Positions 41,366 through 53,899 are shown, counted from the first letter of the stretch. The stretch is 64,000 bases of DNA from Davidsoniella eucalypti (GCA_004009845.1 RMBW01000045.1:124001-188000), one strand, 5' to 3'. A program made the numbers and translations. Notes: generated by a model not told the origin, from the sequence alone.

Positions 41366-43535
41366 TGCTTATGGCTAGATAATTCTATGCTCCTATACAA
41401 TCACCCAATAAAGATAAAGATGTAAAGCAGAGCCAAGTACAGAAAAACATAAAGAAAGAAGCCAGAAATTGAATAGCGGAAAACATCAACAATTTAACAT
41501 CTGAAGCACTTTAGACCTAAGCTAAGGACGGGCTTTTACGGTATGATTTGGCCGTTGAAGCCCGGGTTTGTCTTTCTTGCTTTGCATACCCTAGTTAACC
41601 TTAAACTAGCTCTCGAGTTGATCATAGAGCTACAGATCTAATGAATAAGGATATGTAGTTGATAGCTTGGCATTTACAGATAATCATGCCCGCACGCCTA
41701 TTACTACCTCTTCGGCAAAGCCCCTCTCTGATACCCGGACATCCGGCTAGACAGACAATAAAGGTTGAGGAAGGGTCTTTTTGAACCTTCTCTTCAGCTC
41801 CCAAAGATTACTGCTTTTGTTTGCTATGACAAGCGAGGGTAAAGAATCTGCCACAGGCGATTCTTTGTTTTCTTCTTATTTTTCCTGTCTGTTTAGGGAT
41901 AAAAATCGGCTTAGCAAAATAGCCCTGGACCGGTGTGTGGAGACATTTCGGCCATATCTCCGTATTTTACCGGCCTCAAAAGTCACGATATAAACCCGGT
42001 AAATCAGATCAAGCACGACATTTTTGTGATGTTTTACTCGCCTTTTTTTTAATCTTACATTTTCTTTTCTACAATTTCGATCAACAGGTTAACGCATATA
42101 TTTCAAACTGCTATTCACTGTGACTTTTTTTTTTAATTTTTTTTTTTAAGATTGCCGAGCTAGAGTTGCAGCTGTGACGGGGATGCTGACGACAACGTTT
42201 GTGTTGTTGTTGGTGTGGGTTCTTTGGCTTTGATTTATTTTTATAGTTGGCTATTATCATGTCCCGTACTATCTGCCTTGGTTGGGACGGACATATGGAG
42301 GCATCTATGATGCGGAAAACAAAGGTCGGAAAACAAAGGTCGGGAGATTTAGTCCACAATCTGCCAGCTGCCGCTCACTTGGCCTTTTCTGGCAGTAATA
42401 GAGAGAACTGGATGAAGTGCCGTATAGTTGGCCATGAATGGAATAATGGAAATGCGGTTTGCTTTTTTTTGGGTGCGTCGGCGTGGATTAAACTCAGTCG
42501 ATATAGTGGACATCAAAAGTAGTGTGGAATTCCGAAGAAGTGTCACGGCCTTGTGGCATAAAAAAAGGAAAAACAAAACAAAACAAAACAAAACAAACGA
42601 TTACTCAATCTGTCCAACTTCCCATGTCCCAAAATAAACAACGATGTTTGCGCAACTCCTCCAATGTGAGGCTTATTTTCTGATTGGGCTCGCCATGCTT
42701 TTTTCTTTTTCTTTTTGATATGGAGACTAGAGTGAAGTTTAATGCTGGAAGTACTAATGCATTAAGGGTAAGCTATGTTGGACTCACTAAACTAACAATT
42801 AATATAAAGTTTTGATGCCAATGCCTGGTGTATACATCTATAGGCCTAGGCAGGATTCATATGTGAGCTTATAAATAGTGCATGTAGATGAATGCAATAT
42901 ATACTTCAGAATACACTACATGTTTCATCTACTATTATGATAACCAGAATGAAGCTATCTTAACTGAAAAGGGAAAAAGAACATAGCCCGTCAAAGATAC
43001 ATGCTTGTGCGCACGAACGAAAAATCAAGAACCGAACGTCGCAAAGTTGAGAGAATCAAGACAAACTTTGAAGAAAAAAGGAATGATGTAATGGCTATAT
43101 ACAGAACGTTGGTGCTAATAAATTCTGATTAGAAGTTGTACGGCATCGGCATATAAAGCCGGGAGGATCCCAGGTCTTGTACACCAACTAATCCTGGTTA
43201 GATCTATCTAATGCAACCTAGAAATCCTTTATTTTGGGTCGAGCCAATAAAATTGGACGCGGCTCACCCATTCGGCTATCGAGAACTCTATCCTTCACCC
43301 ACAACAGTTTGGAGCCCTCCCGAAACGGAGTGCGACAGACCTTGTGGCCTGTATGATACATGATATAGAGGAGAACTGGAGCGAGCGAAAAGTCTGCTCA
43401 TCTAGGAGACAGACAAACTTCTTTGTAGATATATGCCCCTAGCCCTTAGGAGGACAAAGGGGGGAAGAGTTTAGCCAGGTTTAACGCTGCTCCTACTCTC
43501 ATCGAATATCAGGGCTCCCAAAGAGCCCACATATT
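41366..43535. other. Long intergenic region
   Basis: 2.17 kb with no recognised gene. It contains T-runs near 42126-42148, a small tandem duplication (GGTCGGAAAACAAA twice near 42325) and an AAAAC microsatellite at 42565-42597. The right end (43260-43530) is more GC-rich but has no coding motif. Confidence 0.5.
42565..42597. repeat. (AAAAC)n microsatellite
   Basis: About six consecutive AAAAC-type pentamers with slight variation. Confidence 0.85.
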
Positions 43536-44349
43536 CCGAAGCATTGACCAAATATAATAAACTACTTTTAGCATTCAACCCCGGTTATCAAATGATTGTT
43601 GAATATTAAGCTTAATGACATTACAAGCTGATTCCTAGAAAAAAAGATAGGTTCATGAAAGATTCTAGTAGTATGTATTTTGGAAAACAAATTATATATT
43701 AAGCACTTAATTACACTAAAACATGAGCTTGGTCTACTTATAATTTCTTAGACCTCTGTTCTGACTCGGTATCAATACGTCTCTTTTTTGATTGTGGCCG
43801 GTCTAGAATCGTTGCCATGTCAAAATTAAAGATCATTAGCTTCCCTGACTTGCGATCTTGTAGAATATTTCTGTTTGCATCAACACCATATTCCACCATT
43901 TGAGAAGATATCTCGTTAATGTAATTGTAGTCTTCCTTCGACAGCCCTGTGGCAGACTCGCCAACATAGGAAAGTAAAAGGACATGCTTATAATCATGGA
44001 GCCTCAGAGGAATTCCCATCTCCAGCATGACACTTCCAAGACAAACAGGAATAGCAGTTCCTTGGAGTCTCCACAGTTTTGAATAAACAAGAAGCTCTTT
44101 TACAAGCAGCCACAGATCTTCGCTCTCAATACCCTTTCCAACCAACGTATAGCCAAATGGGTATAACGTGAGTTTGACCAAGGACCCAACAGTACCATAT
44201 TTGTTCAGATCTTCACAGCCATTGTCAAAGTTATCATCCATTTGAATCTTGATAGCATTCAAGAACTGAGAGAAACTCAAGGGATGTCGTTGGCCTTGAG
44301 TATCCTCAGCTGCTTTCTGGTGAAGTGGGTAATTTGGGCAGTCTTGGTA
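43536..44349 (-). pseudogene. Truncated, catalytically dead copy of the kinase-like gene 3' end
   Basis: This region copies 25829-26655: the last 190 codons of the kinase gene plus about 200 bp of its 3' flank, at high identity and in the same orientation, 18 kb away. A frame of 180 codons (43738-44280) remains open. A 12-bp in-frame deletion removes the catalytic-loop HGDLAD stretch, leaving GVDANRNIL, and the metal-binding IIDFD has become IFNFD. The ATP-lysine half is kept. There is no upstream exon, promoter or coiled coil. Even if expressed it could not phosphorylate; it is probably a dead segmental duplication. Confidence 0.85.
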
Positions 44350-44462
44350 CAGTGTATATTACAGTTATAATACCGTGTACATGTCGAGAATAAACAGTTA
44401 CTTGCAAGAGACCGATCTGCACGCTCATCCCACGACAAAACCTAACCCTGTAGAAGTAGTAT

Positions 44463-47400
44463 CTAATCTGATCGAGATGATTGGGAACCTAGTGTCACTA
44501 GCTTTTGAGATTGTGGTGCAGTGTTTTCGTCATGTGACATGCTTTTAATATCAGGGTCGTCGGTGGTAGGTATGGGGCCTTCTTCTTTTGCTATCTGTGA
44601 CCGCTGATAATCGGCGAGGACTAAGCGAAGCTTTGGCTGTTTGAAGACATAAATTTCATCTCCAATGTATGTATTGTTGTAATTCTGGTTGGCTCCTAAG
44701 TGAAGTAAGTCCTTAAATATGTCGTCCTTTCGTGCTTTAGCAGCCATAAATAACGGAGGGCCTGTGATGCATCCCGCCACGGTGATGTTGACGCCGTATT
44801 CGATGAGGACTTTAACAATATGGGTTTTACCAAGTGATATCGCAATGGAGATGGGAGACATATGGCCTTGTTTTGAAGATTCCCTGTCGTAGGGGTTAGT
44901 AAGTACAGAAGGAGTCAAAATGTTGCCGATAGTGGATAGGATCTTTTGGAGATATTTGTGCGCGTTTGGAGTTGTCATAAATCGTCTGAGGAAGCGGCCA
45001 TCGAGAAATATCATTTCTACTGTATCCTGGGTGATGTTCTGGCGGATGAAAGATTCAAAGTTCAGGTTAGAGTCCAGGTACAGGTTGGGGTGGCATAAAA
45101 GTCCGTGAATCTGAGGTTGGTAAATTAGCTGGCATTCATCACGTCTCGGGTATCGGGCCTGACTTACAGGTATACGACCATCCGCGGTTGCCTGGAATAT
45201 ATGATCATATGAGTCTGACAACCTTCTCAGTATATCTGATGCCATGTGCCAGCCATTAGGATTCTCAGATGCATATAACAAAGCAGTCTCGCCAAGCGGG
45301 CCAGTCGCTGCGAGGTCAGCACCTTTGCCAAGAAGCAAATGAAAGATGGGAATGTTACCAAGAGATGCTGCCATTAATAAGGGCGTCATCCCGTTGTGGT
45401 CTGTACAATCAACAGATACTTTCCTTGCATCGAGAATACTCCGCACCATTTCAAACGACTGCTTCTTCACGGCCTGCGACAATGCGCTGTTACCTGAAGC
45501 ATCGATGGCGTTGACGTCGATACCCTCTCTCATAAGTAAAGCGGCAACGTCGACCTGGTCTTTGTCTACCGCTATATGCAAAAGCATCGACGGCTGTGGT
45601 TGCCAGACAGCAGTGTCGACGGGCGACGATGAGAACTCGAACACTTCAGATAGCCTCTTGCACGGAGCCACGAACGACGGGGTAGGTGTGTAGTTGTACG
45701 TGACGTGATCGTGACCAGTAGCTGGTCCATTGGCCTTGAGTTCTTCGTTTCGAATGTCGTTGATGAGATCTCGCAGCGTAAATACATCCCCAGCTTGTAC
45801 AGCGGCCTTTAGAACACAGTATGTATGTTCGACACTGATCTTCGTCCCGGAAGAGTTGTACATCTGAAGCAGATCTGCAAGGTTGAACTCGGGGATCTTG
45901 TTGGCGGCGGCATAGGCAAGAGCGTCATAGGTCCTTTCCTTGAAGTGGAGGTTGCATTGTCCCGTGTAACCATACATCTTTGGGGTGAGGAATGTCTTAA
46001 AAAAACACCACGCTTTCTATTGTTTCGTTAGCATTGGTGGATCAGCTAACTGATTGCTCATCCTAAGGAGTGCCCAATAAGGGTTAGTACGGGCTTTTAA
46101 GATAGGGAAATCTTACATGTCTGATAGCCTTAATAAGGAAGCTGCATCCACAGGCTGGCAACAAGGACAGAAAGGTCCTATCTCTGTCTTCTTCTTTCTC
46201 TACAAAAACAGCCTTCTTCATGGCTTCCACGATTTCGACACGCTTGCTGTCCCAGGTTTTGCCGGGAACAATTCGATTTTCCTCCTCGTACACTTTACCA
46301 ACCAACGATGACGAACCGTTGGAGATGTAGAAATCAACCGCGATGGCGATGGCTTTATTGCGTGTCAAAGAATTCTTGCAGCTGTTTTCGAGCATATTCT
46401 GGAGCGATTGTAAAGGCGAGAGGTTGTCGACCTGGGCCAGAAGTTTCGATGCACTCTGGAAATGGCCACTGAGCACTGCCTGTGCGTATGCCGTCCTTCC
46501 CTCGTGGTCCCGAGCATTGACATCCACCCAGCTCACTTCTCCGTCTGGCGGCTCGCCGTTGCGATGAAGACTAGCTAGAAACTCGACACATGGGATCTGG
46601 TTCTGCTCAACAGCATGGTGTAGCGGCGTCCGGCCGAGGCTGTCGCACAAGTTGAGGTCGGCGCCATGTTTATGAAGCAGCACGAGGCAGGCTCTTGACC
46701 CCCCACGCGCGGCAATGTGTGCTGCAGTGTACAGGGTGTCGATGGTGGCGATGTTCCTAGGCATGTCGGTCTGCATGAGGAAGAACTCGACGGCCAGATT
46801 CCAGTTGTTGAAGGCTGCTAGGTGAAGGCCAGTGCAGCCGCGGATGTTCTCAGACTTCATCCAGCCGCCTACTTGCAGGACCGAGAAGTTGGATGCGCAT
46901 GTAGCTTCCCATGAAAAGTCGTGTTTCCATTTACCTTCGGGTCCTCGGGGTCCCCCCTCCGAGAGGGTTTTGAGCTCACGCAGAATCTGCACGTTGCCCT
47001 CGCGGCACGCGGCATGCAAGGCGTTGAGTTGGTCTTGGTTCGTCAATGTCGGATCTCCGCCGTGGCGTAGTACGATGATGGCCGCCTCGATCTGCTTCTG
47101 TAGGATGAGAGATACAAGAGGTGGCGAATGGGATGCTTCGTGCCAGCAGTTTGGATCGCCGCCGTTTTCTAAGAATATTGCAAGCTTGGCGTCACGCTCC
47201 GTTACATTGCCATCGTAGAGATACTGAAGGATGGAGTAGACCTCGTGAACTTTATTGTTGATTTTGTCTCTGTCAGCCCTCAACATCATCATCTTAAAGA
47301 TTTCGGCAGTACATTCCGAGCTGCGTGAGGGCAAGCATGCAATAAACAGCGGCGACAGGCCTTGCGGCTTTGCCTTGGCGTGTGGGGAGATTCCAGCATC

Positions 47401-50170
47401 CAATAGTGCTGAAACAAGAGGCTTCGAGTAGTTCCTAACAGCCCAGTTGAAGCAAGCGATGCAACGAGTGTCCAACTTGAGCTCTTCTTGGCGAGTAGTC
47501 CGTCGAATCAGTATTTCGATAGTCCGTATCAGAGTCATTGGCATTTCTCCTTCTGCCTCGAACAATATATCGAATAGGCAGTACTCAAAGCCGCTCTGCT
47601 GTGTCTCATTCTCGTAAATCTCCATTACCTTCTGTTCTTCAACCAAATGCATCAATAGCTTCGAAATGACGCTCTCGAGCGTCAGAAGAGAGTTCATCTT
47701 TAGTTTTGCAAGCAACTTCTCAACTAACAAGCGCCACAAGGCGACTTTCTGCCCGTCAATGGTCGGTGTCGGCAGGGTCTTATCCTTCCACGTCGCCATC
47801 TCATGAAAGATAGTCTTGATGATATGTATGGAAGAATCGCTTCGATTGTCGTCGTCTTTATAGGTCCAGGAAGATGAAGGGTGCATTGAGGGTTTCCCAG
47901 TTCCGCCAGGACTCGGAACAAGCCTAATATTCTCGATAAGACCCACGATTATCGAATTTCCGTGTTCGCAAATATATTTCTTGTCGTCATTACTCAATAT
48001 ACTATCCTTCATGACAGCGGCTATCTGCCTGTCAACGCCAAGGTGAAGACGATGCCATGCGCTAAGTCCCTCGGTATACTCTTCGAAAAAATTGAGTCGA
48101 AATTTACCAGTGCCAGTAGCGAAAGACACTCTATCCTCTATCACACTAGGTCTGACAACCTGGCGAGACATTTCGGATATCTTCTTCTGTTGGATGTTCT
48201 GCCTGTGCTGACTCCAAGCGTTTTGTAGGTGCTCAAGCAAACGTTTCGACCCCCATTCGACCACCCAGTGGGACAATGGCACCTGACCATTGACCAGACT
48301 CCCAAGATCCAGTCTTGCCCGTCGACTCGCATCGTGTAGAACAATCATAACTAGCTTCAAAACGAACAATGCCTCGTCCGGAGTTGGGCGGGCTGCGTCT
48401 GGAGTGTGGAGTTTTGAAGAATGCTCTTCGATGCGAGCTAAAGCAATGTCAAGAGGTGTCTGTCCCGAGTTGTCTTGAGCTATAAGCAGCTCTGGAAGCT
48501 TCTCTTCGTTTTCGAGCACGTGAAACATCTCCAAGTCAAACCTAAGCATAAGGTAATGCAATATAGTGTTTCCATTCTTATCTTTTCTCAAGGGATCGAG
48601 TCCGGCCATCCGCAGTTCGGTGTAGGAAGACTTTGTTCGACACTTACTTGATGCTAGAAGCCCATCTCCGTCCAATTGGTGGATATCTTCCACCTGTCGA
48701 CATATCATACCGAACATCTCCCTTCCTAGGGTAGGATTCTGCGCCGCGATGTGCAATATCGGCATGCCGTTTATCTTGACATCGGGATTCCATCGTTCAT
48801 CTTTGCATAGGACTGACGCCATGATGTCCTTCTGTGCATCGGTTTGTAGAGGATACTTGCCATCAAGCAAAGCCAGTACAAATGCTTCAAAGTCGGAGTC
48901 GAGTTTCAAGCTTGGAAATCTACATTTTTTGTCGTGCCAAGGTTTTAGATCACAGAATATAGAACCAGCTAGGAACCATGCAATCTCTAGGGATCGAAGG
49001 TCGTCAGGGCTCGGGCTCGAGAGAGAAACCTCCTGATGGAAACAAACAGTATCAAGTATCCAAAATATGAAGTCTTGCAATAGTTGGTCCTTTCTCCGCT
49101 CGCTGTCGGACTCCCTATATCGAAGTGGATCTCCACTGAGGGGCTTCAGCAGGCGGGCACATTCTATATCTTGAGCCCAAGCCCAAAACTGCACACTAAA
49201 ACGAGGTCTAGGGCCAAGCATATCCTTGAGAACATCCAGATTGTCGACTCGGAACGAAAAGAGCAAAACAACAAGTTCCCAGCTGTAGTCTCTGCCTTGT
49301 CTCAAAACTGGAGGATACACGACACTGCTCAATGCATCACACAGAGACTCAATTTCTTCGGGGCGGAGCATTCCCCCCAAATCCGGAGGGAACTCGGCAT
49401 TGCTCAACGTATCACCCAGAGCCGGAGTCTGCTTGTGAGAGAATAGTTCTTTCAAAGTTTGAACAAGGGTAAGAGCAACTTGGAAACTCTGTGTCGGCTC
49501 CTTGTGACCCAGCAGGATGTGCTTGTAGGCATCAATAGCGTTGGCGATGATGGCTTGTCTCGGCTGAAAGATATGTAGTCCGATACAAGCTAGCAGAAGA
49601 GCTCGGGCGATCGAGACAGCAATCTCAGAAATAGCTTTGGGATCGGGTACGCCAGGCCTAATGCCGTTGAGGGCGCTATCACATAGCCTTCTCACGGGTC
49701 CTGGTAAGCCCATCATTGATGCTATATCCAATATAGTCAAGGCATGTTTTAGTCTCAAGGAAGACTCAACCACCACTTCATTCGATTCCCTATGTGCCAA
49801 GAGCTTGTGTTCCTGTCCCTGTTTCGAGCCAAAGCAGGACTTCATTAGATTCCTGATTAATTCAGGGACTGGCAGGAGATAGGCTGGATCTGCTAGTGCG
49901 CGGTTTGAGTTCATTGAACGGTGGTCGTCTTCATCGCTATCAAATTGCGAAAGCCTTTGCTCGATAGCATATTCGATATTGACAGCAATGTCTACTAATG
50001 CTTTTGGTTGTGTATCCGGGACTTCCGAAGAAGTAGCATTCTCTAAAAATAGATTAGTCACGACTGTCTTGGTGGAAAGATATACTTCAAACCATACCGG
50101 GAGGCTCTCGTTTTATTTTCTTAGATAGCCGTTTGTGGGGAGAGTTAGGCAAGCCTCTTTTCACAGGCAT
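44463..50170 (-). CDS. Very large ankyrin-repeat protein, 1837 aa, three exons
   Basis: Exons 50098-50170, 46117-50042 and 44463-45977 join in phase (5514 nt). Introns are 55 nt (GTATGG/TTTAG) and 139 nt (GTAAGA, GCTAAC branch site, CAAAG acceptor). The first exon encodes a basic, NLS-like start (KRLSKKIKRE). The N-terminal 400 residues are helical, without recognised repeats. Scattered ankyrin units follow (GMPILHIAAQN; GNTILHYLML; GQTPLDIALA), then a helical middle, then denser arrays (LNALHAACREGN; GCTGLHLAAF; LYTAAHIAARGG; LGRTPLHHAVEQN). The last exon adds MLLHIAVDKDQVDVAALLM, GNSALSQAVKKQ and GMTPLLMAASLGN. No NACHT, HET or kinase motif is seen. If the 139-nt intron is not spliced, it would be two genes. 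Confidence 0.78.
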
Positions 50171-50507
50171 CGCAAGCTTAAGATACGCCGTTGTATTGCT
50201 ATATTATACCAGGAGATAGACGTTGAGTAGAAATTGAATGTTGTTTTTTTAATTCATTTATCTTATGGAGCTATAGAGCTATGAAGATGTTGAAATTGAA
50301 TGTTAGTTAGTGCTGTGATTGAAAGATCATGGGTTGTGTACAGATAATTATTGTCACTTCATTTTTATTAAGGTGGAGATGGAGCTTTAATAATGTAAGA
50401 CGAACAACCTTAGTGGAGGACCCTAGCTGCATTTGAACCAACTTCCTCATGCGCCTCTCAATTTACTCGTTTCTGTCATCTTTTTTGCCGCTCTTAGTCG
50501 AGCAGAG
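50171..50507. other. Promoter region of the large ankyrin gene with short repeat pieces
   Basis: Contains a family-C motif at 50247-50293 (AATTCATTTATCTTATGGAGC then ATGAAGATGTTGAA), also found near 23201-23244 and, inverted, at 59532-59573, and a short family-B piece at 50359-50400. No gene seen. Confidence 0.5.
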
Positions 50508-50645
50508 GACTATCAATATCCGTCCAGTAACAATTCAGCCTCGTATGATCTTAGTGATTTAGGTAGACGTCAAATATAATCAAAACAAATCAAATCGAGG
50601 ACTATCAATATCCGTCCAGTAACAATCCAGCGTATGATACTTAGT
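50508..50645 (+). repeat. One full and one partial LINE 3'-end unit in tandem
   Basis: GAGGACTATCAATATCCGTCC begins both units; the first continues through GTATGATCTTAGTGATTTAG to an AATCAAAACAAATC tail, and the second stops after about 48 bp. The tandem arrangement parallels that at 8382-8559. Confidence 0.75.
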
Positions 50646-50670
50646 ACATTTTCGATTAAAAAAAATGTAT

Positions 50671-50942
50671 TCAATTTTATCAAGGTGGAAATGGAGCTCT
50701 TGATATGTAGCACCTCGGTACCCTGAGATACACAGCCCTGAACTAATACTAGTATACAATGTAAGGTGAAGGACAACCTACTTCTCAACAGTGACTGGCC
50801 ACTGAAATACAGAACATTTGTTATGGTTTCGTTATATGCTATTCGCGCATTTCAACTTCTAATCCCTTCAGGGAAAACCCACCTCGTTGATGGTCACTAC
50901 CTGGCATCTACCTTCTGCAGAACTTCGTGAGTGGAGAGGCTG
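50671..50942 (-). repeat. Family-B retroposon, near-complete copy
   Basis: Aligns with 28907-29264 over most of its length (ACAGCCCTGAACTAATACTA; ACATTTGTTATGGTTTCGT; CTGCAGAACTTCGTGAGTGG), with a deletion after ACCTCGTTG. Flanking duplications are not evident. Confidence 0.8.
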
Positions 50943-51153
50943 CCCAAACCCTCAGACACACTACCATAAGCATAGGGTAGACTTCAGTAGTAGTTTATTA
51001 TATTTAAACGTCTATCACCAAGATCATACCACACCAATCTCAATTCATAACTATATCCAACTCATATCACTACAAACATGATTTTTTTTTACAATAGCAT
51101 TAGCATTTGACAAAAAAAAATCTTGTCAGACCTGTCATGATTTTAAAGCCTCT

Positions 51154-53282
51154 TCAAAATGGGATTGCTCGAACAACAGGGCTCAAAATCATAACAACCC
51201 ATTCAATTTTTGGCTCTGCCGATTTCATTGGAGTCCAATGGCCCAAATACTTCAGGTTCTTATTTTGACTTTTCGGAAAACCCAGATCAATTATGACGCT
51301 TTTCCCATCGCGAAATATGCGATCAAACACGACACATTTGCTCTTCGTGCCCAATGTACAATCTACTTGGGCAAGAACGTCGAATATGTCATTACCGATA
51401 CATTCTTTTTGATGATTCAGCCCAATCGATTCTAGTGCAGGCTGCGATACATATGTTATCGAAAGAATCGGCTGAGAACTAGTCTGTGATTGTTTTTTCT
51501 TAGTTGTCAAATCAAGGCTCTTCCGAGAATTGGTAACAACACTAAGCATGATCAATCGGGTATATGGCGTGAAGAAGGTGTTCAAGCTACTGGTTGAGTT
51601 CAGCGACTCAATATCACGACGACTAGATAGGAGTGAATCCAGAGCCTGAGAGAGGGGGCTTGGTGGTGTAGTATTGACAGGCGTGTTTGGTGATATCAGG
51701 CCAGTACGCGACGTGCCCCTTCTAAAAGAAAATAGCCGTCTTTTTGGTATCTGTGCAACGCCGTTAGGTGACTCAGTACGAGCTATTGGGAGCTGATTTG
51801 TAAAATCACAGTTGGCGGCTGTCCTGGGTTCATTCTCGCCGCTACATGGTTTGGTTTCACCATGCCTGAGAGCGTCAAGGATGTCTGCTGTGCTTTTTAG
51901 GCCTTCAGATACATCGATCTGTGCAGCAAGATAAAACCTTACATCGTGAGTTAGTTCATCGGTAAGCGGACAGAGATATAACAAGTTCCAAAACGGCGCC
52001 CCGTCGCTTTTATAATTGATCAGAAGCTCGACACTAGATTCTCCCTTTTTAAGAGCGCTCTTGATGCGCGATAAAGTCTCGGGATTGGTGGAAACCCCAT
52101 CCAGGCGACGCTTATTCTGCGATATTATCTCTTGCCGAGAAAAACCACATAGACGGAGATATCCGTCAGATACATGAGTGATAGGGAACCCTGGAACTCT
52201 AGCATCACTTAGGCAAAATGATTCTCCTAAAGATGGATACGGACAAGCTTCACAGGGCACGCTGATCAACAAATGAGCAGACATCAACATGGCTAGCTGA
52301 TTTCGCAGAAATGCGTAATACAGATCCGGAATTACATATTGCTCGAGGTAGGCTTGCGACTCGGAAAAAAGGCTATCGATGTGCGTAATATGGATGTTTT
52401 GTATCTGGCGAGCATCGCTGCTAACTCCGCGGAGCAGGCTTGTCGGTAACGCGATTGGAGCGGAGGCATTGAAAGAGGTAAAATTGGATGTGATGGATGT
52501 GATTTTGTCGTGTAGTTGCTGGACGTCTCGACTGAATTCTCGGATCTGATATCCAAGATAGGGTAAAGGGTTAGTTGGGTATTTACAAGCAAGAGTTTAA
52601 GAGGTGGAAGGAAGAAAAGAACGCTGTGGGAAAAGTTTGAAATCGGGGAAAAAAAAATGGGACCATAATACCGAGGGACACTCACACTTAAGATATATAC
52701 AAGATTCTGTTCACAGTCTCTGCTTTGTGCAAATGATAGCCATCGTTGCATGACGTAACTGTCATCAAATGCAACGCTTACAATGTCGTTTCCAGTAAGA
52801 TTTATTATAGAGTTGGATCCACCTGGAACCGGAAGCTTCCGGTCTTCCGCACGTGGCAGAGGACGCTGCCACGAGGAGTTCGGAATACTACTACTTGAGC
52901 TTGATATGCGAAGTCGAGGTGACACAGACTGTTGTTGTTGTTGTTGCTGTTGCTGTTGTTGGTCTACACATAGGGATGAGCCATCCGGGGCATACTCTAT
53001 GTACTGCCGAACAGAATCCTCGTTGAGATTATTATGTAAGAGAGGAGTCCCGTTATGTAGGGGTAGTCTATTGCTTGCTTCAGATGTCGGGCGGGGTCTC
53101 GTCCGCGGTAAAGTATATGCTTGTAGTGAAGTCTCAACTGCCGAAATACTGTGTGATTCCGATATAGACGGTATGGTTGGTGATATGGGGGAGATATAGG
53201 ACGTGGAATTTGGCCTATCGTAAAATCCAGGCATACTTCGCCGTCGAAAATGTGCCGAGACATGGATATTTGATGGGTTCAT
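51154..53282 (-). CDS. RGS-LOV/PAS-type protein lacking the photoactive cysteine, 662 aa
   Basis: Exons 52686-53282 and 51154-52545 join in phase across a 140-nt intron (GTGAGT/TATCAG). Residues 1-155 are Ser-rich with an 11-Gln run. Residues 160 to about 300 look like an RGS domain (YVMQRWLSFAQSRDCEQNLVYIL; later YLEQYVIPDLYYAFLRNQ), which stimulates G-alpha GTPase. Residues 300-420 form a PAS/LOV core: FPITHVSDGYLRLCGFSRQE and GAPFWNLLYLCPLTDE. In LOV photoreceptors the flavin-binding loop reads NCRFLQG; here it is NKRRLDG, so the adduct-forming Cys and the conserved Phe and Gln are lost. A second PAS-like region ends with LGHWTPMKSAE and IEWVVMILSP. Fungal RGS-LOV proteins move to membranes in blue light; this one is probably light-blind or uses another signal. 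Confidence 0.8.
52930..52961 (-). repeat. CAA/CAG polyglutamine tract
   Basis: Encodes 11 consecutive Gln in the N-terminal region of the RGS-LOV-type protein; mixed CAA and CAG codons. Confidence 0.9.
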
Positions 53283-53850
53283 TTGTAATTGTCAAATTAC
53301 AGATCCAGCAATGGAAGTATATGAGTTTTGTGGCGTTCTCTTGGAGTAGGTGTGGTCGGTGATGTCGGTCAATAAATTAAAATGGCGTCAATTTTTCAGA
53401 CTTCTCATCCGCGATGGCTTTACAATGTATGTATTCCAAAACAAAAAGGAAGAGAAAAAAACAACCCAAATAAAGGAACATCAAAGTTGAGTGGAAAAAA
53501 GGGGAAGAAGAATTGGCATTTCTTCCACCTTCTTCCTCGTAAGTCCCTTTTGTTCTAATCTACACGGCCTTCCTCCCTTTGTTTACTTTTACCTTTTCCA
53601 ACTAGGCACTACGGACGGACCATTAGTTCTTTTCCAATGGTTCGTTTAGTTCTAGAACCTACAATCAACTACATACAGATTTGAAGAGACTCCGTACTGG
53701 ACGCTATAACTTGAGGCTAAGCTGAATCAGGAGTCTTGTCATTTCAAGATTGTGCATGTCATCCTTGCTACTATGTACTAATATGTATAAATATATTTAT
53801 TAACTATCTACTTATAGTTAGTTAACTGTATAATTATATAGTTAACTATA
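53283..53850. other. Upstream region of the RGS-LOV-type gene
   Basis: Promoter-side sequence, ending in an AT-rich segment with the repeated motif AGTTAACT (53817-53848), into which the pogo-like element inserted at a TA. No gene seen. Confidence 0.55.
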
Positions 53851-53899
53851 ACGTACTTCACCACTTCACGGGCCGCACCACTTCCAGGGCCACTTTTCC
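53851..53899 (+). repeat. Left terminal inverted repeat (49 bp)
   Basis: Exact reverse complement of 54925-54973; preceded by TA at 53849-53850. Confidence 0.93.

Noticed and set aside
42571..42597. AAAAC run as a CRISPR-like or regulatory array
   Set aside because: It is a simple microsatellite without unique spacers; no CRISPR arrays are expected or seen in this eukaryotic DNA.
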